Shown here one piece after another: positions 49,397-61,800 of a DNA stretch of 64,000 nt; positions within the stretch are counted from its first letter, which is position 1; every line of letters begins with the position of its first letter. Both the position numbers and the translations under genes were made by a program. This DNA comes from Paragyromitra xinjiangensis. Taxonomy: Eukaryota > Ascomycota > Pezizomycetes > Pezizales > Discinaceae. The notes beneath the pieces were generated by a model. It saw only the letters and a list, made by a program, of their open reading frames with translations, made no database searches and was not told where the DNA came from. The stretch lies in the NCBI GenBank assembly GCA_038503065.1, contig JBCAMK010000002.1, positions 620,001-684,000 of the forward strand, given 5' to 3'.

Positions 49397-51797
49397 TGTG
49401 TTGAGCTTGAGACGTCTTTTTTTATTGCAAAATATTCTTAATTGCTGCCTGCATCGTCATATAACGTAATGCTTATTGAACTCTGGCGGGAACGGAGGGT
49501 GGGTTATACTTGATTTTGATCTTTTGTGAAATTATCTGTGGTCTGTGTTGCTGTTACAAAAGCCACCAACGATCGTCATGCTTTCGAAATTTCGGCCTTT
49601 AGCCAAGCGTAGGATTCCGTGCGGATCAAAACGTGTAATACATATCTGTCCATTACATGGGTTGAACTAAAAACAATACAATCACGATAAATCACTCGTA
49701 CAACATTATCACGGGATCCAACCAAAACATGCTTCCCACACATTTCCAAAGCCAAAAAGAGCCTCGAGAGCCATCCGGAATCACGTATCCGGGCCACCCG
49801 TAAAAGCCCACCCAGGGCCGTGGGATCGTCCACTCGACACGAACAAATTAGCACGAGATCGACACATCCCCAACACAGCCGCTGGGACAACAAATATAAA
49901 TAACCATTACCTACATGGATGTCGACATCTCGCTAAAGAGCAACAAACCCCACTGCCAGGCGGGGGAGCTCTACATGCATATGGCGTACCCGCCAATGAA
50001 GCCTCCCAAGCGCTCCAAAAGACTCATCCGGTCGGTGCGTCAACCAAAGAGACCAATAAGGAGTGGACAAAACAAATTAATCCCCACCAGGGGTATGCTC
50101 GTCCCAATCCCTACTATCTGGACGAGCAATAAGTATCGAACAATGCGGATTCTATTCTCGTTAAATCCAAAAGCATACCGAGGTAGTTATCACCCCCCCA
50201 TGTCTAAGACTTGCATTATCTAGTACCTATTACCTGCCCCGAGTACCTCTAGCTGTTGGAATAGTATATCCAACGGTAACACCGTGATCAGATAATTGAG
50301 CATTTCCTCGATCCTACTCTACACACAGGGCAAAAACACGTTCTTTCAGAAAGATAAAGAGATCTACGAATCTCCACATCCACTAGCGCAGCATCAAGTT
50401 GAGACCGTGGCGACTGGGGGTACGTACCATATGTTCAAAGCTATACGGGGATTTCCCCATCCGGCAGATATTCTAAGGAGCCAGTTGAGATCGATGGTAG
50501 TCGAGTGATAACACATGAGTTATATCATCACGAATCTGATATCAATTGCGGGGGTAGCCGGACATCCAGAACAAAAAAAAAAAAACCTTAAGAGTTGGAA
50601 TATATAGTTAGATTCCAACAATGGCGTTTAGTATTCCGTCTTACAAGACGTCTTGAGGAGAGAATTATGTGGGGGAGCGGCAACATATGGATCCCAGCAT
50701 TTATTGAATAGCGATACATCACCCCACTGTTCTGTTTTCTGCCCTCTGGACATGTCTCGGAACAGCTCGGTGGAAACGACATCGTTTCAGCCTGCTTTCT
50801 CTCAGCCTCTTTGCGAATGCTGACAGGTGGGCTGATCTAAAGCAGGGACTCCTTTTTTGGACGTCTGCGCTATGAAGACTTTTAGCTTTTTATTTTTATT
50901 TTTTAATTTATTCTTTTTCTTTTACGGGGCGAACAAAAAGGAGGGCTGACACGATGGCGTTCCGCCACCGTTTCCGAAGTAGCTTTTCCGAGACACATTT
51001 TCCAGGGCTCTCGGATGCGAGGGGAAGAGAAAAGAGCGTATGATGGGCGCTCGGGCATGAGGTTGGTTTAGCCTTACACGGTGATCCCACGGGCGGTGTT
51101 TCCCCCCCTTCTCCGGACTCCGGCACCCGGTGTCCTCGTATTTTAAAATGTTAGGCTTTGCCGAGACAAATGCAGGCCCGGAGCTTACTCTTCTCGGGAA
51201 ACAGTGGGGTCGCCGAACTCTAAAGGTTACGGGTAGCTCGGCATCTCTTCTGCACGGTGCTTGCTTCGGCTTCGCTTTACCGATATCCTACGATGATCTG
51301 CTGTCAGTATGGGTCGACCGGGAAAGTTTCGGAGGTGACCCCGGGGTATCATGTGTGCACGTAGCTATGGCGCGAAGGGATTTTGTGGTTCGTGTTAAGA
51401 CCTGGATTATTGTCCGTTTCGTTTCTGTCTGCTTGGATAATTACACATTCTCTCCAGGACATCCCCAGGCCACGTCGTGGTTAAGGAGGAGGGGGGTTGT
51501 TCAGCTCCCCCGAAACATCTTCGGACAATGCTGAAGTGAAGGGAAACAAACACCTTAGGGGATGGAACAGTCAGGTCACCATATCTTGCGTGCTGGCTGC
51601 CCAGCTCCAGCTCTCTAACCCCCACACCCGGCTTGATATCTCGGCAGCTGGGATCAATGATAATACTATTTACTCAAAGTGACAGGTTACTATCGTTACG
51701 CCAGGTAAACCTTCCACTTACGACAAACAAAAAAAATGAAATAAAAAAAAAGCCGTGTCTCACCCGGAGACGAGGAGATACACAAATCGAGCGCAGA
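49397..51797. other. 2.4-kb gene-free spacer
   Basis: 3' flank of DPM1 and of the BTB gene. ORFs such as 51130-51534 have no domain. Poly-A and poly-T tracts occur near 50574-50585, 50889-50925 and 51728-51751. Nothing further is supported. Confidence 0.45.
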
Positions 51798-52971
51798 TCA
51801 TAGATCGAGATCTATCCTCGTACCCCTGCCCGTTCTCGACCTTATCGCCAGTTCTTTCGCCATCCGTAAACTTGATTCCTCCACCGTTAAAAAACTCCAA
51901 TCCCACGCCGCATCCTCACCCCCAAATCCCCTCAGCACCCACCCCAGCGCCTGTCTCACCTGCGTCCTACACATATCGTTTTTCCTCTCACTCACTCCTC
52001 CTTCGGATCGCATCGACATCATAAAGAACTTCGATACCTCGCATGGTCTCGGGACTGCTCTCACACATGTCTCCCAGAGCTCCTTCCAGGAGCTTCGGAG
52101 CTGTTCTCTTGTTTCCACTTCACACAGTACCTCTGACCCGCACTGCCGCGCGTGCGTGTAGGTGAACCGTGCGAATAGCGTTTCTCCGGAACGTAATCGG
52201 TTCATGCGTTCTACATAGCGGGTCCAGGTATCTGAGAAGGCTGCACGAAGCTCATCTGGGAGAACAGTGGTGTACTCTTCACGTTGCTCTTCCTGGTAGC
52301 GTGGGAGATCATTAAGGATTGTGGAGAGAGCTTCAGAATAAAGGGGTTGTAGGAGTTCCGTGCCGGCAGGGGTGGTCTTGCGGTGGTTGAGGAGGCGGCG
52401 AATGGTGGGGATTGCTTGCAGGGGGTGAAAAACCGCCTGAGACTCTAGAAACGTGATGCACGAAGGGAGAAGTGTTGGGATTGTGTAGTCGGTGCTGAGA
52501 TGTAGAAGCGAGGACACAGTATCTACAGTTATGCGTGGTTTACCACTGGAGGAGGCCGAGTTAGAAACTATGAACAGGGTGCTGTGATGATAGCTGTACC
52601 CACCTGCAAGTGTATATACACCAAAACAGCAGATTGACATTCTGCACACTGTCCTCCAGAGAAATGTAATAGCGGACTTCCCGTGCTCTGGCTACTCCCC
52701 CAAGCTTTCGTTTTTCAACTCCTGCTCCAGCACCATTCTTTTTGCCCTTGCGGCTTTCCTCGACTGCTTTCCACAGCTTCGGCAGGCGCCCGATACTCAG
52801 GGCTTCCCGCATCACGCAGCTGTAGCTCGCCAGCAGAGACGAGTGGACGCGGTAAGATCGGTCACGACAGGTGAGGATGGTGTCTCCGTCCGGAAAATAG
52901 AATAGCCGTGAAGGCCGAAGAAGATAACTTGGTGCCGGCTTCGGGCTGGTCATGGTCATGGTTATGGTCAT
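51798..52971 (-). CDS. BTB/POZ-domain protein
   Basis: Two exons (52971-52604 and 52545-51798) join in frame to 371 aa. The N-terminal BTB fold is seen in RLFYFPDGDTILTCRDRSYR followed by VHSSLLASYSCVMREALS, the D-x-x-x...VHrxxLxxxSxxF pattern. It is split by a charged, Lys/Arg/Gly-rich insert (RKGKKNGAGAGVEKRK). The domain resumes at YYISLEDSVQNVNLLFWCIY and continues in exon 2 (VDTVSSLLHLSTDYTIPTLL). The rest is helical with no known domain. Fungi have many BTB proteins of this shape. Some are Cullin-3 adaptors, but that role is not shown here. The first Met lies in a CATGGT-rich repeat (Met-Thr rich start), so the exact start is uncertain. Confidence 0.82.
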
Positions 52972-53840
52972 GGTGATTGTGGTTCTGTGTTTGCTTTTTT
53001 ACTTGTGTTTGTTTGCTCGTGTCAAAGAGGGTAATAGGTAGGTAGGTATCAATTGAATATTTTTGTTTGGCCAGTTACAAATAAAGATAGATAAACGAAA
53101 AAAGGAGTGACTGACTGGCTGACTAGAGCGGCAGCGGCAAAGGATGAGGAGGGGCGGATAGAGTGGGGATGGGAAACGCAGTATTCAGGGTCAGCGAAAA
53201 GCTTATAAGGAGCTACAACCGCCGCAGCGGGGGGATAAGAGGGGGGCAGAGGGGGGGCTAGAATACGATACACATGTAAATAAAATAGCTGTTCATCATA
53301 CGTACATGCAGCTCCGTATTCAACCTCCTTCATGTGGCGTTGATTCTGTAAATCCAGACTGTGTGGTGACGAGAGCTGGACAAGGAGAAGAGCCTCGGAC
53401 AAGGCCGGGGATGGGAGGGTTTATTTCCCATCCAAACAGCTATGGTGTAGGGGGGGAAACCGTTGGGAGCCACCATTCATTCCCCCGGTCGAGGGTTCCA
53501 ACGGAGCGAAAGTGAATCAGATACGTATCCCGAAGGAAGGGAAGAAAAAGGAAGAATACAATGACCCCTCAATCCTGGGAGTCCAGGCCCAAGCCGAAAA
53601 AGCGGTGACGCCCACCACGGGCAGCTCAGGCAGATATGGGACAAATTAGAAGGAAGAAGTAAAAAAGGCTCCGAAAAGAAGAGGTCTGGACGCGAGAATT
53701 GTTGAAATCTGTGCCTTGCTTGCCTCGCCCACAGGACTGGACATACAGCTCACCGGGAGGAATTTTCTGCCAAAATGAAAGGAGTGGAATTGGGGCCAGT
53801 CTAGAACGCTCTTCACGTAGCTTTTCGAGAGGGGTGCTTT

Positions 53841-53862
53841 TTTTTTCTTTCTTTCTTTCTTT
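53841..53862 (+). repeat. TTTC microsatellite
   Basis: Short run of (TTTC) units following an oligo-T tract. It is a simple repeat only. Confidence 0.6.
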
Positions 53863-54640
53863 GCTCCGCGCCACGCGATGATGATGGTTCGTCCTACTTG
53901 GCCAACTCTAGCTCACATCTGTCAGGGTTCTAAACTGAGACAGCCAGCCAGCTTATCGGTGGAAGAAGGGGGGTCTGGGCCCTGGGCTTGTCTGGACATC
54001 ATCGTTGGGACTCCAAATTTCTGGGAGCGTTATTGATTAAGATCTCCCCGAGGAGTTCTTTGGGTTACAATTACTTTTTTCCTTGGGGTCGAGGTTTGGA
54101 TCTCGGGCCGCTGGGGTTTCTTTGTCGGGAGCGGCGCTCCCGGCGAGCCGGTTGGTTGTTTGGGATCTTTGGATTAGGTTTTGGGGCTGCTTCGGTATAG
54201 CCTCCTGGAGGCCCAAGCGGAGCAAACATGTGATAAGCGAAACAGAAACGCTCCCTTCGGTCTGCTACGTAGCGCAACAGACGAGATTGATTCCCGCGAT
54301 GGCCGTTTCATTACCTCGGCGTTTATGTTCTCCGATGTGTGCGTTCTCGGCTTGTGGGGTTGCCATCCGTATTAGCTGCCAAGGCATCATTGAATCCACT
54401 CAACGCTCATCAACAACGCCTTAAACTCCCTCTGAATTGCCGATCCAAAATTTTTAGAACCGATGTCATAGGTGGCGGAACCAAATGGTAGGTTTTCCCG
54501 AGATCGAGTAAGGCTGGGTATTAGCGCAAAAGCTCGGATGTGGAGTGTAAGGCGAAAAAGGCAAGTATTGTGGAACGAGAAAGGGCCTAGGCTTGGGCTG
54601 TCACTTAATGGGGACTATTGGAGTGGATGGCTTTCGCTTA

Positions 54641-54746
54641 TCTACTCATGTCGCCGACAACCGACTAAATCACGTGACCGTATATAGCAAATTCACCACC
54701 AAAATCAGGTCACGTGATTTAGTCGGTTGTCGGCGACATGAGTAGA
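54641..54746. repeat. perfect 39-bp inverted repeat with CACGTGA motifs
   Basis: Arms 54641-54679 and 54708-54746 are exact reverse complements over all 39 positions, with a 28-bp spacer. The arms begin TCTACTCATGTCGCCGAC and their inner ends carry ATCACGTGACC, so each arm holds an E-box (CACGTG). The flanks show no convincing target duplication. It could be a young foldback element, a small-RNA hairpin locus or a strong cruciform. Confidence 0.8.
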
Positions 54747-55685
54747 GTCTAATTACTGTGTACCATCTAGACTGTTAATTGGGTGAGGCCCGCGCCCTGT
54801 CGACAAGTGTATCTCCAGTGATTCCTCATCGTCGACATGTAGAACCTGCCTTAGTTGACGCATTGCCTTCCATCCCAGGCCCTACTATCAGTCTAGCTCG
54901 TATATATATAGGCGATAGTGAGCTGCTTCTCGTACGAGCAAGCTTATGAATTACAATACCCTCGATTAGGCATCTCATTTATATAATCCATAAATCTAGT
55001 CCCTAACAGCTTACCTAAAGTTAATGTCCGAGGGCCGACGGAGACACGGCGATCAGAACTGGTAATGTTGGTACGCGTAGATCTTAAGATTAACCGTTTG
55101 GTGGACCGTGGTAAGCTCACGGCCGGGAAATAGTCCGATCTTCCGATATAAAGTCCGAAAAGGAGGCGTCTAAAACAATCCAAACATTTTGCTGAGCAAG
55201 AATTCTCCTTTTCGAAATTTTGTACGAATACGTTTTCTGGAAACGGCCAAACGAAGGGAAATGAGATATCTAAATACAAATACAAATAGTACAAGGAGAT
55301 AAAAGCCGTCAGTTTAATGAGTTCTCATTGGTCCGCCCGGGCTCAGCTGCATGTAGAAAGCAGAAACCTATGATGTGATAGGTACTCGAAGGCCTAAAAA
55401 AACATATTTTAGTCTTTCTAAATTTCTGAGAAACAATAATGTTTCAAAGTTTCCGTTTACTGGGTTTGTAAACATCCCGGCCCCTTTAAATCCAGCCGTA
55501 GGCCGGACGTGGCTTGTACTTAAATACGGAAAGATACCCAGCGCTGGTACTGGAATGTATCACACGGTTCACACCTTTTGTCCGAAACATTTCACAGACC
55601 CCTTTCTTAGCGCAGTGTTTACCGTCCCAGTTGGAGGGAGAAAGATGGCGTCACATCCAGCCAGTTACACAGTTGCATCCCGAGG

Positions 55686-55694
55686 TTAGGGTTA
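55686..55694 (+). other. interstitial telomere-like motif
   Basis: TTAGGGTTA within GGTTAGGGTTAC, about 1.5 telomeric units. It is short enough to be chance. Confidence 0.25.
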
Positions 55695-58600
55695 CTTCTA
55701 ACACAAGATCTTTCCATGGGTTTACTCGCTGGTTGTCTTATTAATCTATGAGTAAGACCAAGCCTTATCCGAGAGCCCTAGCGAATTGTTGCAGATCAAT
55801 TTTGGAGTCATTACCGATGTCCATGTGCATATCTTAAGGAACATGGTCTTGTGGCCCTATCCACAATGCTACAGTGGTTTGATTATTTATCATTTATTAG
55901 GTATTAGACATGCAGAACCCTAAGCTCAGACTGAATAGATCTTAGAGTTAACGAGTGCGCCTAGTTAAACTACTGGCGATGACCCAGGGAGCCTCATATC
56001 CCCCCACATGTTTCCGAGTCACGGCTCATGTCCGTTCGCAACGCAAAGACCAACTTCCCCCCCAAATCATACGACTATCAGACTATCTTGGCATAATTTG
56101 TAAGGGTGCCAGATGCAACCTTGTGCATGCGTATGTACCTCGTTTACACACATACAGGCATGCTGAATAACGCCCCCCCCCGTTACTTCGGCGGACTGAA
56201 GTCGAGGTAAATGGTTTACTAGACTCCCGAAAACCGGGGAGTAGGTAGCCAGAGCTGATTGGCTACGTATCTCGCTTATTACGTGAGTAGACTGCATAGG
56301 TCTGTGGACGGTTTTGTCTTCGGGAGTTGTACTACATGTAGTATGGGGTGTTATATCACGAGAAAAAAAGTATATATCACGATCGTGAAGGCTCGAGACC
56401 AAAAATTTACTATTACAGGTAACTTAATATGATGGTTACCGAGGTTTTAGGATAACGTTGCGCGGAATTCCCAAAATGGACGTGTTTATCCCCTACGACC
56501 GACGTTGAGCTCGGATGGGCGCACAATACACTGTGCAACATTTAAAGGAACATACCGAGAGGTTGCCGGACGGAGAGCTATAGCCAAATGATGGCTTCCA
56601 TAGATAATAAGTACAAGTATAGGTAGCACAATAGACTTATCCCTCGTTTGTGTTCAGGTGGCGAAGAGGTGACTAGAAATGAATCGTTGCTCCACAAAAC
56701 GGCTAGTTCCGGGTTAGAGATCGCTAGTGGTGACCACTCTAAATGGCCGTGAAATCCGGAGGAGGCTTTGTCTGTTGGAAGATATGCCCGTCAGCGGCTC
56801 ATCTGCAAGATCCTGGGATCGGCGAACCCGAGATCCCTCAGAACAGCGGCTTGATATCGAGTGATTATTTATGATTTGGCACCACTTTGCTTTAGCCCTT
56901 GGGCCAAGGCTTCGGTTAGAGAAACTTGTGGATTTGTAACGAGGAGGGGACAGGGTTATAGACTTCATGAAATCAATCTATCAAGTCATGTAATGACAGA
57001 GAGGGCATCTGCTACAGGTGACCGGCTGCACGTGGCCATTTGCGGACGAGTGATAGAGCATGCCCAGACAACAGATGGGTTTTCCCATCACATTAGGATC
57101 GCCAATGCTTCGGGTCACAAGTTTTTAAGTGCTGGTAGGACGTATAAACTGTTCCGAGGTCCGTAGGGGCGGTCCCGGGTTTACCCTATATCTCACAAAT
57201 ACCATCCTGGTCTGTAGTTCGGAAGTTGAATGGCAGGGTGCAAATGATTAGTGTCGGTGAGATGTTCACTGTATGAGTTTTTCAGTGGATTGTATCATTT
57301 GGGTCAGAGCTAACTTCCCGACTTCAAGCCTTGTGGTTGATTTGGTGGGGAAAGCTGGATATGCGAGGAAGGTGAATATAATGTTGAAGAGGCGATAGGG
57401 TTCTGACTTTGGATTTAACGTGTGGGAAAGCAAAAAAAAACGTGTGAAGACCGTTGCCAAGCCGGGATACGTACATAAAGTCATGGCTTCATGTATCCCC
57501 GCTTATTGTTTTATGGAACAGAGTTGTTACTGGCGATTGGGATCCCCGCGCAACCAACGCGACTCGCGAGAACATATATATCACACAGACGAGTGAGAAT
57601 TCGCGAGTTGATCTTGCAGAAGTATTAGCTGCCAAAGCACGATAATAGCATGACTTCCATATTCGACCAGAACTTGAAGCACGTTGACGTATTCAAAAAG
57701 GGGGGTGGAGAAAAGAAAAGAAAAGGAGACAAACAAATTCTAGATGCTTGTGATACCACTTCACGAGCTCCTTCAACCACCCAAACGGACTCCACGTTCA
57801 ACTGTTTGTGAATGAATGAAATGAGCAAAGGGATTACCGTAATATCCGAGTGTAGACCCGCGGTCTAGTATGCGTCGCCCTATTGTCCAATCCCACACTT
57901 GCTTGCTTTGCCTCGCCCGTCTATCCTATTTGTCTGCCACGTCCGCGCTCCCGTCACAGTTACATATGGAATGATAACTGCCGTGACCATACTTGCTTGC
58001 TTGCTCTGCTCCTCCTCGGGTGGGTTCTCTTACGCTCGTTCTCCAACACGCGCGAAGTGATTTCTTCGTACTTTCCCGGCCTTCTATTCCGGTACTTTCC
58101 CTCCCTCCTAGAAATCGCTAGGGAAGGATATCCCTAGAGCTCAGCAACCGAGCATCCGCTCGGAATTCCTCGCGGTGTGGTCCCGCGCTCGTCTCGCTAT
58201 TAGTTCCGACTCCTCTCCACCCCCCCTCTCTCCGAAACTTGGGGCAACAAAAATCCTGTTTCTTTCATGAGTCGGTCCATCATACGCACAGCTACACAGG
58301 TGACAGGATCAAAGCTGCAGCAGCAGACAGTGTCAACGGGACAGGACAGAGGAACTGCGACGGCAAGACTGAACACCTAACCTCCCCTGGATCAAGACAC
58401 GGCAATCTCTTGGTTGACGACCCGCTGTAACGGATATCGCTGTACCGATTTGCACGATTGACCGAGAGGAAAAAGTTTCCGCGTCTTGGGGTTAGGAAAA
58501 AAAAAAACGGAGATATATATACGGCACGAGATATTACAACGCCCAGCTTCCTTCTCGTTTTTTTAATTTATCTGAGCAGCTGAGGTTGATCAAGCGACTA

Positions 58601-58869
58601 CCCTGCATCACGGCTTAATTTTACGGTCTTCAGTAAACTTCCTCACTTCCAGAATCCACAAGGCCTGAAACTAAGGACAAAAAGGGCCTTCCACTTCGTA
58701 CGGTTGTGAGCTCTTCCGGTCAATAGCGGACTGCTGTTGTTCTACCCGCTTCTCCGCCGGTGCCCACTAAGCCTCTGTGACCAAGGGTCCACCCCTGGTC
58801 GCCCAGCGAGACGGAATTGGTGTTATTTGCGCAGCACTTAGTTAGCAACAAACAGTTGAAGAATCAAAG

Positions 58870-61800
58870 ATGATTACGGCCACGGGTGCCGGTGCATCCT
58901 TCATCGCCGTTCCTCCAAAGAGATTGAAGCCAAAAACGACGAGGTCGTCGCCCCGAAACACTCCGGTTTCTCGTCCTAGTAGCCAGCAACCCCGGATACG
59001 CTCGCCCTCATCCCCCCCACCCCCCCACCCTCAGGAGGCAACCCCCCCCAGTGCCCAGGGCTCAGCTTCCAGCTTCCAGTCGTTCCTCTTCTCTGGGTCC
59101 AGGAATCCTGTATCATCATCATCCGAACCAGTTGCCCCCCCTCCGCATCATCATTTACCCATCTACGAAGAATCCGATCGATCAAGAAGTTTTATAGACG
59201 AGGACTTTTTCGGCCTGCATCCACTTTCGCAAACTGAAGATTGCGAGCCCCCTTCGCCGAAATCTTTTTATAGCGCGGAGACTACAAGCACAACCAGCAC
59301 CACCAAAGCCGGAGGTCGATCATCTGAGGATTCAACAGTACTCCCAACCCAGCTTTCACAAGCGCCTCCCCGGAAGACAGCTCGTAAACTTCAACGGCCG
59401 AGACCAAGCAGCCCTCCTTCTTCCCAGCAAAATTTATCTCTGGGAACCCCTGGTTCTTCCCCGACCGGGCTGGGGATCAATACATTTGCAAACTATACCA
59501 ACAGTCATCTATCTGGACACTCGTCAAGCCCATCAGCGCAATATGGTGAGCATCAAACAGGTCTAAAGGATTTTGAAAATGTGCGTGCTTTTATTCTATT
59601 TCAAAAACTGTTGATGTTAGCGTGTCTATATTTATATCTCCGGGGGTTTGGGTCCTCGTTAGTGCATTATCACCAGGAAGCTGACGCTCGTTTTTACCTT
59701 ATATTTTTGTGCATTGTAGATGTCTCCAAGCAATTCTATACGCGACGTCTGCATTGCCGTTGTAGGGGCATACGGCGTAGGAAAGAGTACCTTCATTCAA
59801 AAGGCCTATGACTTGAAATCCCTGTGCAGCAAAGATGTTGTTTCATCCAAGATCATGACCGTTGACCGGTCGCCATGTAATGTCAAGTTGGTTGAGATAG
59901 ATTGGGCGAAACTCGATTTTGAGTCTCAGCCGTTAGTTTGGCCACGGGTGGGTTTTCTGATTCGCATTTTTGCCAACTGCGTTTATGGGTTAACTCGCAA
60001 AATCACTTTGAGGGAGTGTTTTCGCTGATGGGAAAGTTAGATGTCAGCGGATGGCCAAAGGTTACCGTTCGTTGACGGCGTACTTATCCTATACGATGTG
60101 ACAAACCACGCAAGCATTTCAAAACTGCCCGAATCACTCGGTGAGTGGAAACTTTCTTCCGTCATGCGCCCGGCCCGCTGTTATGTATCTTGATTTTTAT
60201 TTTTCAAATTTCTTTGTTTATCTTTGCTGATTATGGTTTTGAATAAATTAGATGCCTTTGCAAGGGCTCAGCTTCCGGCCTTAGTGGTCTCGTGCAAATG
60301 CGACGCACCTGAGCGCCAGATAAACCCCAACAGTATCGAGCAGGTGGGGACAGTTGGCGCGGGGACAGTCGGCGGGTATGAGACCATGCAGACTTCGGCT
60401 GCTTCACCTGACTCTCAGAAGAAGTGCGTGACTATGATCTTGAATATGATCATTAGAAAAAATGGTTTGTGTTTTCTGATCCTTCTTTGCTTTTGTTCTC
60501 GTCAGTATGCATTTCGTTTCCCTTGCTTGGTGGTTGTCGCTTTGTGCGTTTTCTTGTTTTCCTTTGGCCTATTTTCACTCGTGTCCTTTTCTGGTTTCGG
60601 TAAAATTGGGTACCGATTTTTCCCTATGAGCCCAACAAGGATAATTGGCGTTGGTGGAATTTTTATTTTATTTCGGTTGCAAGTACCACTTTCCCCATCT
60701 GATATCCATCTTTTATTATCTTGTTGCCAAAATGCAAGTGCGGGAAAAGGGATAGAAGATGAGGGAGTATCAATCATCCCTTGTGTCGCTTGGCTTTGTT
60801 GGGATGATGCTTTTGTCCTTTGCACTCAATACTTGCATTGATGCGTTCTTTTCATTCAATGCCAGCACACCCTCTCGTCGTTAAGATTTAGAGCTTGTCA
60901 AAGGGCTACGAGACGAGGGTGTTCGTCCTTTTCATCTCTTCCCCTCAATTGCTTTTCTGACTGGGCACATATTTTGGACATCATTTCATTATTATCAAAT
61001 GCTAATAGTGTGGTCTGCGGTTCCAGAGAAGAGCGCGCGACATCTGAATGGTCGGCGACGTGCGAATTCGTCTGCGACGAATAACAGCCGAACAACATCC
61101 CCGAGGCCTTCTACCGGTCGAAGCGGACATAGCCGCGCAAGCTCCGAATTTTCCACAACATTTTTGAAGGAATATACCGAGGGTCCATCCCATGGGCAGT
61201 CGAGGCTATCGAGGTCGCCGATTAACCCAGCATTAGGAACATTGGCACTCCCCACTTCGTCTTCGCCAGTATCTCCATTACAGCCTGGCGCACCATCATT
61301 AGACACAAGATCACAGAGGGGAACTGGGGGTCCGACACCGCAGATCACACTTTCTTCGACGCCGGGGCCATATCTTGAGGTTGTGTCTACCAGCCCATTC
61401 AGCATGCAGCAACCCCAACTACTGCGCCAAGGACACACCGGAAGTCTCCGCTCTAACTCTGTGTCGTCATATCACGAATCCGACAAAGCGCGAAACTCAT
61501 TTTTGGATATGGATGACGATGATATGCTCAAAGATCCAGACGACATACCAATACTTGAGCGTGAAGGGGGGATGGATGAATTTGAGGAAGGGGGGGAGAA
61601 GCCGGCGCAGAGCAGGGGTTACACGTGGGATGAACTGGTGGATAGGTTGCTTCGGCAAACGATGTCTCGGGGCGATCTAGATTTTGCGACAATCTTCTTA
61701 TGCTTTTTTCGCAAATTTGCACCTCCACGGAACCTTTTGAACTCGATATTGGAAAGATTCGATAAGGCCAATTCTGATGTAATTGTTTTGCATCGGCTTT

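Larger units (their letters stand above)
52972..58869. other. 5.9-kb gene-free region
   Basis: The longest stretch without a supported gene. It contains CT/TTTC tracts near 53840-53861 and the perfect inverted repeat at 54641-54746. A TTAGGGTTA motif sits at 55686-55694. Many short ORFs lack domains or splice context. The right end is probably the promoter and long 5' leader of the RasGEF gene. Confidence 0.45.

Noticed and set aside
51130..51534. 134-codon plus-strand ORF
   Set aside because: It begins at a GTG, has no recognisable domain, and overlaps another long frame on the opposite strand.
54944..55294. 116-codon minus-strand ORF near the 39-bp inverted repeat
   Set aside because: No domain or splice signals. 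I considered it as a possible transposase remnant but saw no DDE-like motif.
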